50,175 nt of DNA from Candidatus Kapaibacterium sp. (GTDB taxonomy: Bacteria > Bacteroidota > Ignavibacteria > Kapaibacteriales > UBA7675). Position numbers and translations under genes: made by a program. This document shows positions 9,868 to 18,238 of this stretch, one piece after another. Below the pieces are notes generated by a model. The model was not told the DNA's origin, did no database searches, and saw nothing but the letters and a program-made list of their open reading frames with translations. The stretch is from assembly GCA_028284775.1 (NCBI GenBank), contig JANQRB010000143.1, forward strand, positions 1 through 50,175. Reading direction: 5' to 3'. Position 1 is the stretch's first letter; the number at the start of each line of letters is the position of its first letter.

Positions 9868-10221
9868 TCAGCTTCGCCAAATCCTGAAGATCCACAGGCA
9901 AGATGGCGTCATCGAAGAAAGTACTACTGCATGCTGGTCGCTGCTTAGACTAAATTGCGAAAGCAGCTCTCGGAATACCTGGCTGACCGAGACGAATGTC
10001 ATCCTAGAGTGCTTCGACAAAAATTGCAGGTCAGCTCCCTTCAATTCCAGCAGGTCTATGGCGAGTCGCCTGCCGGGCAAACAATTCGCGCGGTGACGCA
10101 CTCCGACAAACAAACATCGGATGCCGGCCACATACACGAATTGCGCAATAAACTTGACTCGTGCTTTGTTGAATGCTAAATAGGCAGCCGATATTTCGTA
10201 TAAGCGTTGTTCGCTACTCAT
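9868..10221 (-). pseudogene. Relic of an IS4-type transposase N-terminus
   Basis: On the minus strand a 117-codon frame contains FNKARVKFIAQFV (residues 17-29), then after a degenerate stretch FLSKHS (67-72) and VSQVFRELL (79-87). These pieces fall in the order and roughly the spacing of the N-terminal helical part of IS4-family (DDE) transposases common in Bacteroidota, which start with N-K-A-R-[IV]-K-F-I and continue through an R-I-Q-R-F-F-like and an L-I-F-x-L-L-like helix. The conserved intervening residues and the whole DDE catalytic part are missing, and the frame runs out into the terminator of copy 3. I saw no inverted repeats or target duplication. The family call is from memory of the motif, so moderate. 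Confidence 0.4.
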
Positions 10222-10295
10222 AGGTGCTGACCTCGAAGAGGGAGCAAAAAGTGTTGGACCTTTCTATCTCGCGGATGTGTTAGCGCCCTATTTTA

Positions 10296-10312
10296 TTAAA
10301 TCAAAGATTTAA
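10296..10312. promoter_or_regulatory. Perfect 7-bp inverted repeat upstream of 10381 gene
   Basis: TTAAATC (10296-10302) and GATTTAA (10306-10312) flank AAA in an AT-rich stretch about 70 nt before the start codon. The arrangement suits an operator or a small hairpin. ATATTTG follows at once and could be part of a -7 box. Confidence 0.3.
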
Positions 10313-10380
10313 CAATATTTGTCGGCTAGCCTGACATTATTTTACGCTCACCGGCAATTCACTATACGCATTGGAGTACT

Positions 10381-10992
10381 ATGGGATTATTTAAGAGACG
10401 CTCTCCGGAAGAAAAGTTCTGGAAGTGGTTTACATCCAATGAGGAAGCCATATTTCGATTTGAGGAAAATCGCGACGAGGTTTTCGGGAAGCTTACACAG
10501 CGCCTGCAAGAGCTGAATGAAGACTTAACATTTGAATTCGGACCTGTGGAGAATGATCGCCGCGAGTTATTCATCAGCGCGGGAGGTATCAAGAGCGCGT
10601 TTCCGGCAGTCTACGCGCTGGTGGAAAAAGCGCCGCCGCTTCCAAGATGGATCATTCTGCCCTTAATACCTCGCAGAAAAGTTACGTCGGGCGTTCAGCT
10701 TGGCAATACTGCCGTAGAGGCATCGGAAGTATCCTTCGCAATCTGGCGCGAGCCAGGTGAGGAAGTAACGGTGGGTATAGCCCTCTACTTCGATGGCTAT
10801 GACGAGGCCAACGAACAGACCTGGATGCAGATCGGTTTCATTTTCCTGGATTTTGCGCTCGGCGAGTACGACGTAGCCTGCAAGATCGGTCCGATCAGTT
10901 TCTATTCCTCGGAGCATGTAGACGCCCTGAAGCGGCACCCGCTGTCGGAATTGCCGCAGGTGTTCGACGAAGTGTATCTCGCGCCCGAATGA
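10381..10992 (+). CDS. Conserved hypothetical cytoplasmic protein
   Basis: 203 aa, no signal peptide and no membrane helix. GGAG sits 4 nt before ATG 10381, closer than usual. The N-terminus is basic and charged (FKRRSPEEKFWKWF), followed by a stretch FEFGPV and GIKSAFPAV that I recall from uncharacterised proteins of similar length in several phyla, then a proline/arginine turn (PLIPRRK) and a mixed alpha/beta C-terminal half rich in acidic and aromatic residues. I cannot assign a function or a family number with confidence. It stands alone, with the AT-rich inverted repeat upstream and an inverted repeat downstream (11005-11079), between a transposase relic and sppA, so it is not in an operon. 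Confidence 0.75.
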   Translation: MGLFKRRSPEEKFWKWFTSNEEAIFRFEENRDEVFGKLTQRLQELNEDLTFEFGPVENDRRELFISAGGIKSAFPAVYALVEKAPPLPRWIILPLIPRRKVTSGVQLGNTAVEASEVSFAIWREPGEEVTVGIALYFDGYDEANEQTWMQIGFIFLDFALGEYDVACKIGPISFYSSEHVDALKRHPLSELPQVFDEVYLAPE

Positions 10993-11004
10993 GTTCATCT
11001 GCGC

Positions 11005-11079
11005 TCAAGACATAAAAAAGGCCGCCATTGCTGACAGGCAAAGAAGCGCCCGGCGAACAATGACGGCTCTACGTCTTGA
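11005..11079 (-). terminator. Nested inverted repeat with T run on the minus strand
   Basis: Inner arms GCCGCCATTG (11021-11030) and CAATGACGGC (11058-11067) pair with one mismatch, and outer arms TCAAGAC (11005-11011) and GTCTTGA (11073-11079) pair perfectly. Read on the minus strand the inner stem is followed by CTTTTTT, so it could end transcripts coming from sppA, about 440 nt after that gene's stop. The loop is long (27 nt), which weakens the call. Confidence 0.4.
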
Positions 11080-11255
11080 CTGTTAAGTTTGGACTTCGCT
11101 TGCATGCCTGCCACCCGGCATTGCTTGCCGCCGCTTCCTGCCCGGTAAGGCAGCCTCTACCGACATCACGTCCAATTTGAGTCCGGCTGCTCCATCTTGC
11201 GACTGGGCCGGCCAGGTGGACGTGCTATTTATTCAATGGCACATGGAGCTAAGCT

Positions 11256-11444
11256 ATGCCGGATGGTTTCTTCAAGAGTTCCTTTTTTGTTTGCTTTTTG
11301 TTCTGCGCTGCCTGTCCTCCGGATGATGAGCTGGCGGCTGCCGAGCGTTTAGCCGCGGCCAAACCCGCCATGACCATCGGCGCGGCCGGCATCAGCTATG
11401 AGCCGGACGAATACAGCCTGCGGGCGGCATTTGGTCCGGTATGA
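11256..11444 (+). CDS. Possible small exported or lipoprotein ORF
   Basis: 62 codons. A GGAG lies 7 nt before ATG 11256. The N-terminus looks like a short signal peptide (FFKSSFFVCFLFCAAC, with a Cys that could be lipidated, although the lipobox is poor), followed by an acidic, Ala-rich mature part. No similarity is recognised. The good ribosome-binding site and signal-like start are the only support. Confidence 0.3.
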   Translation: MPDGFFKSSFFVCFLFCAACPPDDELAAAERLAAAKPAMTIGAAGISYEPDEYSLRAAFGPV

Positions 11445-11521
11445 AGCCCGGCACCGATTCATTGGTATTAATTCGAAATTGCCGTGGCTATTCCAGATGC
11501 ATCGTACACATTTTCATGGAC

Positions 11522-13969
11522 TCATTCCACCAATTCAACAAAAGCATCCGGCAGGACCGGCATGGCTTCGCCATTGTGTTCGAGCAGAAAGCGAAGGTGT
11601 TCGAGCAGCTGCTCTTGTACTAAAGGCTCTTCAGCCCCGGAACCCAGGCCGAACAAGGCCGGCAGGTTAAACAGCGGCGGCGTGGGCCATTGGATAATGC
11701 GAATGTCGTTACGGTCGCTGAGGCCCGCTTTCCGCATCGCGATGCGAATGGCGCTCTGCAGACCGCCGATCTCATCCACCAGCCCATTGGCGAGGCCGTC
11801 GCGGCCCGTCCAGACGCGGCCCTGCGCGACGGCCTCGATTGCCGCGGCGCTGGTGTCGCGTCCTTCCGCCACTTTGGCGACAAAGTTTTCATACAGACCG
11901 CTGAACGACCGCTGAACGCGGGCGAGCTGCTCTTTGTTTAAGCTGCTATCGGGCACGCCGAGGCCAAGGACCGAGAAGCCGAAGCCGAGAGCGGCATTGT
12001 CGCCGCGCGATACTACATCGGTGCTGAAGCCCAGTTTGTCTTTTAAACCGTTATCGTATGCCCAACCGCCGATCACGCCGATCGAGCCGGTAACTGTCAT
12101 GGGAGCGGCGACGATTGCGTCGGCATACATGGAAAGCCAATAGCCGCCGGAGGCCGCCACACTGCCCTGCGAAACGATCACCGGCTTACGGCGCGCGCAT
12201 TCGCGCAGAGCTTCGGCGACAATGTCAGATGCCATTGCATCGCCGCCCGGCGAATCCACGCGCAAGACCACGGCCTTGATGTTGTCATCGTCTGCAGCCG
12301 CCTCCACATAATTAACCAGCGAACGCGCTTTGATCCCCTGGTCCATGGCACAAATGCCGAGGGCATAGATGATGGCTATCCGCGGGCGACGCCCCCAGCG
12401 ATCGTCATCCGGCAGATGATACTCTTCGAGCGACGATGGGCTGACATAGCGCACCGGCCCGCCTTCCAGCGCCGTAACCATGTGCTTCAGACCCTCCCAG
12501 CGCGCCAGGGTATCCACCAGATCATGGCGCAGCGCATCGGCGGGCATAAACACGGTGACCTTGTTAACCAGGCTGTCGAAGCGCTCGTAGCTCAGCGGAC
12601 GCACCGCGCAAATTTCTTCGCGGGCGATGGCGTAGAAGTCATCGACAATGGCCTGGCGCTGCTCCCGATCGGCCTCGGACATTTCGTCCCGCGCGAAGGA
12701 TTCGAGCGCCGACTTATACTTCAGATAGCGCAATTCCTGGAAGCCGACGCCGATCTTGGCCAGTGTATGTTTGTAATAGGTCCGGCCGGCCCTGAATCCC
12801 GGCAGCGCTATGCCGCCGACCGGGTCCAGCACGACCCGGTCCGCCACCGAGGCAAAATGATATTCATTCATGCCGGCACGGTCGATGAAGATCAGCACGC
12901 GTTTGCCGGCGGCGCGGAATTCCTGCAGCGCCTGCCGCAGCTCCCAGAGCATTTCACGCCCGATCGCGGCCCCGGATGCATTGATCACCATTCCCGCCAC
13001 CGAAGGGTCTTCGGTCGCGATTTCGATCATACGCAGCAAGTCATAGAGCGTCTTGCTGTCGTCAAAGAAACGGTTTCGTTGATACTTAATGCCGCCCAGC
13101 AAGGACAATTCAACGTACTTGCGCACGGGAATCAACTTGCCGAGTGTTGTCCGGTCATAGGCGCCGAGGCGGACAGCGTAGGTGTTAAATGCGTGATCCT
13201 GATCGGCATCGAAGTGGGCCTGGCTTTCGAAGCCTAGGTGGCCGAAACTGACCCCCAGGCCGAGCGAGAAGGCTTCCGTATCGAAATAGCGTCCGCTGAG
13301 CCGAAAGCCCGGCAGCGGCTCGGCGACCAAACCGGCGCTCCAGGCCGCATCGCCGATTCGCTGGCCGTCGCGCAGCGCGAAATCGCCGAAGATCGTCAGT
13401 CGTTCGTCCATCAGGGGCCGCAGCGCCAGTTCGCCCACAATCTGCTGCGCGTTCGGTCCGCTCGTGGTGATGGTTGCATGACCGCCGAAGGTCAGCCATG
13501 GCAGCGGACGATGCAGAACACCGTAACGCAGGATATTCCCGCGCCCCAGCAATCCGTCATCGCCGGTCGACCAGCCGAAGGTACTGCCGAACGCAATGAT
13601 GTCCGTCCCGAAGGATGAAGCGATCCTGTAATCCGTTACCTTGCGCCCCGGCAAGAGGCTTCCGTCCTCATCGAAACGGCGCTCCACGACACCGAAGCCG
13701 AGATTGCGCGCGCCGAAGAAGGCTCCCCAGCGATTCGGCATGCTGTTGATGTCATGCCCGCCCTGCCAGGTGAAGAGCAGATCGGGCACCTTGCTGCCGA
13801 AGAGGGCCGCGGCGGCGGGATTAGTGAATCCATACAAGCCATAGCGCAAAGCGCCCGGCGGCGCCAAAAGCAGTTCGCTATCTTCATGATATGACGAAAA
13901 TCCGTCCTGTGCGCCGAGGATCAAAAAGCCGCAGTGCAGGAACAGGATCACCTGAAGTATCAGACGCAT
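11522..13969 (-). CDS. sppA: SppA-type signal peptide peptidase with N-terminal beta-rich domain
   Basis: 815 aa, membrane or periplasmic serine protease of family S49, which digests cleaved signal peptides and other membrane-bound peptides. Residues about 300-790 are the double SppA fold of the 67K type. The catalytic lysine is K419 in RYLKYKSALESF (first half) and the catalytic serine is S607 in GSVAASGGYW (second half); both match the Ser/Lys dyad of E. coli SppA. Residues 1-20 form a signal peptide (cleaved near LGA|QD). Residues 25-290 are not SppA: they are rich in Gly and aromatic residues with alternating strands (GLYGFTNPAAAALFG, WGAFFGARNLGFGVVERRF) and resemble an outer-membrane beta-barrel of the PorV/FadL style. 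Transcribed alone from a clear promoter at 14007-14037. Start ATG 13969 has a weak AAAGAGA site. Confidence 0.9.
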   Translation of the reverse strand: MRLILQVILFLHCGFLILGAQDGFSSYHEDSELLLAPPGALRYGLYGFTNPAAAALFGSKVPDLLFTWQGGHDINSMPNRWGAFFGARNLGFGVVERRFDEDGSLLPGRKVTDYRIASSFGTDIIAFGSTFGWSTGDDGLLGRGNILRYGVLHRPLPWLTFGGHATITTSGPNAQQIVGELALRPLMDERLTIFGDFALRDGQRIGDAAWSAGLVAEPLPGFRLSGRYFDTEAFSLGLGVSFGHLGFESQAHFDADQDHAFNTYAVRLGAYDRTTLGKLIPVRKYVELSLLGGIKYQRNRFFDDSKTLYDLLRMIEIATEDPSVAGMVINASGAAIGREMLWELRQALQEFRAAGKRVLIFIDRAGMNEYHFASVADRVVLDPVGGIALPGFRAGRTYYKHTLAKIGVGFQELRYLKYKSALESFARDEMSEADREQRQAIVDDFYAIAREEICAVRPLSYERFDSLVNKVTVFMPADALRHDLVDTLARWEGLKHMVTALEGGPVRYVSPSSLEEYHLPDDDRWGRRPRIAIIYALGICAMDQGIKARSLVNYVEAAADDDNIKAVVLRVDSPGGDAMASDIVAEALRECARRKPVIVSQGSVAASGGYWLSMYADAIVAAPMTVTGSIGVIGGWAYDNGLKDKLGFSTDVVSRGDNAALGFGFSVLGLGVPDSSLNKEQLARVQRSFSGLYENFVAKVAEGRDTSAAAIEAVAQGRVWTGRDGLANGLVDEIGGLQSAIRIAMRKAGLSDRNDIRIIQWPTPPLFNLPALFGLGSGAEEPLVQEQLLEHLRFLLEHNGEAMPVLPDAFVELVE

Positions 13970-14006
13970 TGTACATTCTCTTTGGTTGTTGGCTCAAACA
14001 GAGCCG

Positions 14007-14037
14007 CAAATCTAGCATTCCACCGCTCAAGTACAAA
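14007..14037 (-). promoter_or_regulatory. Bacteroidota-type promoter of sppA
   Basis: Read on the minus strand: TTTG (14037-14034), a 19-nt spacer, then TAGATTTG (14014-14007). This is an exact match to the -33 TTTG / -7 TAnnTTTG pattern of the Bacteroidota primary sigma factor. The predicted start of transcription is near 14000, giving a leader of about 30 nt. Confidence 0.7.
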
Positions 14038-14604
14038 TGCATATACGCGCGAGCCTGACAAGTGATAGCCCTGCCACACTGCCTACTGCACACAACGACA
14101 GCATCCCGGGCTTCCCAATGACCGGAAACGGCGCGACGGGACTTTTGTGACTTGATTTTCACATCGCCACGCGCATGAGAAATCCGGCAAGCACTCAGCT
14201 CAAAGGCAGAGTTGAGTTATTGTCGTAGGGTCTGCCGAGGGATATGTGCCTATATTCGCTGTTGAATTACATGCCGATCGATCAGCGCTTTAAACACCTG
14301 TCGGGCCGCCCTAGTAAGAATGGCGAGCTCAAGGAATGGTGTTGCCTAACGGATCACTTCGAGTTACGCTTGTTAAGACGGCCGGAACGTTCCGGTCAAT
14401 GGCCATTGCACGACGTTAAAACGGGCCAACTGCGGCAGCTTATGCCACAGGGAGATCGTATTGCCAATTATCAAGGAGGTTGTCAATGACGCAATTCATC
14501 AGATGTTAAGCCTAAACAGCTTAATGAGGCATTGATGTACGTTGTTGCTGTAAGCCAACGGACAACACGCACCCCAACAGGAATCAGTACTCTATGCTAT
14601 GGCA
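14038..14604. other. Intergenic stretch between sppA and copy 4 leader
   Basis: No supported gene. A frame at 14244-14489 plus has no ribosome-binding site and no family resemblance. TGCGGCAGCTTATGCC at 14431-14446 recurs almost exactly at 14685-14700, a direct repeat of unknown meaning. Confidence 0.45.
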
Positions 14605-14690
14605 GCCTGACACGGACCGCACGTCCGCCTTCAGGCAGCATGGAAGTCTTATGCCGCTGCGGACAATCAAGATCGACAAGCGGCAGCGGC
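14605..14690 (+). promoter_or_regulatory. Two hairpins in the leader of copy 4
   Basis: First hairpin: GCCTGA (14605-14610) / TCAGGC (14631-14636), with inner CGGAC/GTCCG around a 5-nt loop. Second: GCCGCTGC (14653-14660) / GCAGCGGC (14683-14690) around 22 nt. The second ends about 80 nt before the start codon. Copy 2 also has stem-loops in its leader, but with different sequence. Confidence 0.35.
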
Positions 14691-14768
14691 AGCTAATGCC
14701 GTAGCATGGCAAGCCGGAGTACTGATACCGATAATCCAATTCAATTAACAAATCAACGAGATCTGAAA

Positions 14769-17700
14769 ATGTTTAACGTGTTTAAGGAGCTATGCTCCCG
14801 CTATCGTATTGCCTTATTGGTATTCCTCTCAATCGGAATTGCTTCTCATGGAATGGTTCTGTCGCAGGTTTGGTCGCCCGACTGCAGCAATGTAGTTGCG
14901 CAGCAGCGCTGGGTTGCAAGTTATTTTCCCGTGATTGGTGTCCCCTCGGATCCCGCGCAAATCGGTCATTCCGTGGAACAGATCAGCGCCACGGCGCATG
15001 GCAACAATCAGAATGGCTACCTCTTCGCGGGTCAGACCTCTTTTTACTTTCTTGGCGCTCCGCCGACGCCGCTCGTCGAGGATTTCTATTTTGTGATGGC
15101 CAATCGCGACGGAAGTATTTACCTGGAAGGAGCCGTTGGCGGTCCCCAAGACGATGTATGCAACTCGGCGGTGGAATATACCCAGGTGGCGAATCCCGCG
15201 GATCACGGGATAATAGGTGTCGGCTATACCGAAAGTTATGGACCACAAACGCCGGTCAATCAGAATATCCTGATTACCCAAACAAACAACATATTGGTCC
15301 CGCAGCAAAGCTGGGCGTACGGTACGGCGGATCGTGATGAAATAGCCAACAAAATCAAAGCCGTCTCTCCGGCGCTTGGCGGCGGCTTCATTGTCGTCGG
15401 TTCCTCTAACGGCGCTCCGAACGACAACGCTTATGTCATCAGACTGGATGCCGCCGGTGCATTTCAGTGGGAACTGCTGATCGATGATTCGCACAACGAA
15501 TATCTCTTTGACGTCGCCGAGTTTAACGATGGTGTGCAATCGGGCTTCGTCCTTGCCGGTTATCGGCATGATACAGGTCTCAACACCAACGACCTCTGGG
15601 CAATGTGGATTGACAATGTCGGCAACATTTTAAACTATCGCCGCTATCACTCATTTACCAATGACCTTCTGGGATATTCGGTACAGCCTGTGTCGAATGG
15701 CAGCTCAGGCTACGTGTTTGCAGGTGCTGCGCTTAACAGCGGACAAAGCGACGCCTTTGTCATTCGCACGGACGTAAACGGCGATCTGACCTGGGCCCAG
15801 ACCTATGGGCCGAACACAAGTAACGAACTTGCCCGTGAAATACGCTGGACACCCTCACCGGCCGGCGGCGATCAGTTTGTCATAGTAGGCGATTGGAATG
15901 ACCAGCCGGCGGGCGATATGTTTTTTGCCGCCCTGGATGCAACCGGCGGTATCCTGAGAGCACAAGCGCTCGGTCAGCCCGCTACCAGAGAGCAGGGCTT
16001 TGGCATTGAACAAAGCGATGACGGCGGCTTTGTCACGGTCGGATCGACGGAACAACCGCCGCCGAACCGCACCCAGGTCTACGCCCAGAAGCTGGACTGC
16101 AATCTTGATAACGACTGCCAGACGGCGGAAATCGATCCGCCAGTCGTTGAATTGACCGGCTTCGGAACGGCAAAGTTTTTCTTCGGTTCAACGAGCACTC
16201 AGTTAACGGTTCAGGTGGTTAATCCCTTGTGGGATGTCGAATCGCACGAAGAATCCATCGCCTGCCGGAGCGTCGACCCGGACCCAAGTTGCTGTTTCGC
16301 GACCAAGCCCACTTATCAATCCAACCTAATGTATCTGAATACCCTCCAGGAAACGGGCTACGGCCTTGATCGCGGGCAGAATGGTGAATACTATGTCTTC
16401 GGTGACTGGGACGTACCGACCAATAACTGCACGAACAATTTCCCCCGCAATCACGACGCGACCGCTTCGGTATATGGAGCAAATGGGCAATATCAACAGA
16501 CCTTTTCCTTCGGAGGTCAATTCGACGACGGTGCGCGCGCTGGCAAAGTTTTTCACACGGATGCAAGCCGGTCGACGATGTTGGGCACGGTATTGGCCGG
16601 CTACAATCAAAGCGCGCCCTGGGTGACGATGAACCAGAACGAAGATGCCTATGCGGTCTGGTTCGATCCAAGCACGGCCACCGTGATCAGCGAGATGAAA
16701 TTCGGTGGCGAAGAAGCAGACCGCTTTCATGACGTCCGCCAGGTCTTTGATGAACAAAATGGTAATCACTTTGGATTCGTTTTTACCGGTTATACGCGCA
16801 GCTTTCATCATGGCACGGATGCCGAGGTTTACACTGTCTTTCTCGACGCCTCATTGACTGTAGTATTCGCAACGTACATTGGTGGAGCGAACGACGACAT
16901 AGGCTGGAGCGTTACGCCGGTGTATAATTTCGACGGCAGCCCTGATCTGGACGGCTTCGCTGTTGTCGGCGAGACTGCCAGCTTTGGACCTGGTCCGCGC
17001 GCCATATACTACCTACTGCTCACTCCCGGCGGCATGTTAATGGCTAACCCCGTCACCTTCGGCGGCGCGAATGACGATGTCGGCTATTCGATCCAGGAGG
17101 TCAGCGATCATCTCGGCGACGGACTAGTCATTGCCGGCGAGGTTAACAGCCATAACGGCGGTGTTCAGAATGATATGTTCGTTTTCCGGATCGACTACAA
17201 CGGCAATTACCTTGAAACCGGCGGCGGCACGAGTATTCGCCATGTCTATGGGGGCGCGGGCAACGACGGCGCGCGCCAGATCATTTTTGATAATGACAAC
17301 TGCGGCACGGATTACGTTGTCGCTGGCTATACGAACTCGTTTCAGCAAAGTCCCTCGCTGGGCGAAAATTCCTATCTGGCCAAGATCGACGAGCGCGGTG
17401 CGCCGCAATGGCAATGGGCATACGGACCGCAGTTCAACGATCGCAGCTTCGATGTCATTCGCAATATGGAAGGCGGCTATTCTATGGCCGGGTTCTGGCA
17501 GGTGGGAATCAACGATAACAACGAGCAATTGATTACGACCGCCTGCGATGGTACGACGAAGGACCACCTGGGGCAGCCATGTTTTTACCTGGCGGCGCCC
17601 GGCTCCGCGCCATGGCTGTCTTCGCAGCGTGTTGTACCGCAATTGCACTCGCCGATGTATGTGAACAATGCTTTCATCCCGGTCGTCCCCGCGATGCTCG

Positions 17701-18071
17701 AAGTGGGTGCCTGCAATTCCGTCAGTCAGTTCCTCAACTGCTACTTCGTCCTGAACCCCAACAAAGAAGCTCAGGAACTGCTTGAAGCGGCGACATTCGA
17801 CGATGCCTCGGCATCGCAGCTCCAGGTGCAGCCCAATCCGCTCCAGCGCGGCGGCGAGCTGCGCGTCGAGCTGAATGTCGATGAAGCCGGCGCGTTTACT
17901 TTCGTCCTGCGAGACCTCCTCGGGCGAGAACAGCTTCGGCTACAGCGCAGCCTCGGTGCCGGTCATCAGTCGTTGGCGCTGCCGGTGGCGGGTCTCAGTC
18001 CTGGCAGCTATACGGTCGAGTTGCTGCGCAATGCGCGCAGGCTGGACCAATCCCTGTTAATCGTACGCTGA
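14769..18071 (+). CDS. T9SS-secreted double seven-bladed beta-propeller protein, copy 4 (diverged)
   Basis: 1100 aa. ATG 14769 is chosen because a signal peptide begins there (cleavage near VLS|QV) in the same relation to the WSP.C mature start as in copies 2 and 3. The Shine-Dalgarno site is weak (ACGAGAT). The order of parts is the same: seven repeats, a linker with LDC, NDC, ACRS and DPDPSCC, seven repeats, a Cys segment (TACDGTT, PCFY, GACNS, LNCY), and a T9SS tail (QVQPNPLQRGGEL to IVR). Overall identity to copies 2 and 3 is clearly lower, and loops are shorter. It is separated from copy 3 by 5 kb holding sppA on the other strand, so it is an older duplicate or was moved. Confidence 0.9.
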   Translation: MFNVFKELCSRYRIALLVFLSIGIASHGMVLSQVWSPDCSNVVAQQRWVASYFPVIGVPSDPAQIGHSVEQISATAHGNNQNGYLFAGQTSFYFLGAPPTPLVEDFYFVMANRDGSIYLEGAVGGPQDDVCNSAVEYTQVANPADHGIIGVGYTESYGPQTPVNQNILITQTNNILVPQQSWAYGTADRDEIANKIKAVSPALGGGFIVVGSSNGAPNDNAYVIRLDAAGAFQWELLIDDSHNEYLFDVAEFNDGVQSGFVLAGYRHDTGLNTNDLWAMWIDNVGNILNYRRYHSFTNDLLGYSVQPVSNGSSGYVFAGAALNSGQSDAFVIRTDVNGDLTWAQTYGPNTSNELAREIRWTPSPAGGDQFVIVGDWNDQPAGDMFFAALDATGGILRAQALGQPATREQGFGIEQSDDGGFVTVGSTEQPPPNRTQVYAQKLDCNLDNDCQTAEIDPPVVELTGFGTAKFFFGSTSTQLTVQVVNPLWDVESHEESIACRSVDPDPSCCFATKPTYQSNLMYLNTLQETGYGLDRGQNGEYYVFGDWDVPTNNCTNNFPRNHDATASVYGANGQYQQTFSFGGQFDDGARAGKVFHTDASRSTMLGTVLAGYNQSAPWVTMNQNEDAYAVWFDPSTATVISEMKFGGEEADRFHDVRQVFDEQNGNHFGFVFTGYTRSFHHGTDAEVYTVFLDASLTVVFATYIGGANDDIGWSVTPVYNFDGSPDLDGFAVVGETASFGPGPRAIYYLLLTPGGMLMANPVTFGGANDDVGYSIQEVSDHLGDGLVIAGEVNSHNGGVQNDMFVFRIDYNGNYLETGGGTSIRHVYGGAGNDGARQIIFDNDNCGTDYVVAGYTNSFQQSPSLGENSYLAKIDERGAPQWQWAYGPQFNDRSFDVIRNMEGGYSMAGFWQVGINDNNEQLITTACDGTTKDHLGQPCFYLAAPGSAPWLSSQRVVPQLHSPMYVNNAFIPVVPAMLEVGACNSVSQFLNCYFVLNPNKEAQELLEAATFDDASASQLQVQPNPLQRGGELRVELNVDEAGAFTFVLRDLLGREQLRLQRSLGAGHQSLALPVAGLSPGSYTVELLRNARRLDQSLLIVR

Positions 18072-18100
18072 TAGTCGGATCGTAATGCCTTCAGCGTGTG

Positions 18101-18136
18101 CAATGCCGCCTGCCTGGGCGGCATTGCCATTTTTTT
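18101..18136 (+). terminator. Rho-independent terminator after copy 4
   Basis: Perfect 10-bp stem CAATGCCGCC (18101-18110) / GGCGGCATTG (18117-18126), a 6-nt loop, then CCA and a T run. It is the same stem as after copies 1-3, kept even though the coding sequence has diverged. Confidence 0.9.
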
Positions 18137-18238
18137 CAGCAAGGGCAAATCGAACGCAACCGAATGCGAAGGGTATCGTATATTGTCGGTTTTATCAGGA
18201 TCGAAGATTATCAGTGGTTCAATTCCGGAGACAATAGC

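Larger units (their letters stand above)
10993..11521. other. Intergenic stretch between the 10381 gene and sppA
   Basis: About 530 nt between converging genes. It holds the long inverted repeat at 11005-11079 and one possible small lipoprotein frame (11256-11444). I see nothing else that I can support. Confidence 0.5.

Noticed and set aside
1..18136. The repeated 3.4-kb units as a composite transposon or CRISPR-like repeat
   Set aside because: The repeats are whole protein genes with diverged loops and no short regular spacers, and no terminal inverted repeats were seen.
18098..18238. Extension of the metalloprotease from GTG 18098
   Set aside because: The start would lie at the edge of the terminator hairpin of copy 4; GTG 18239 has a GGAG and is followed by the signal sequence.
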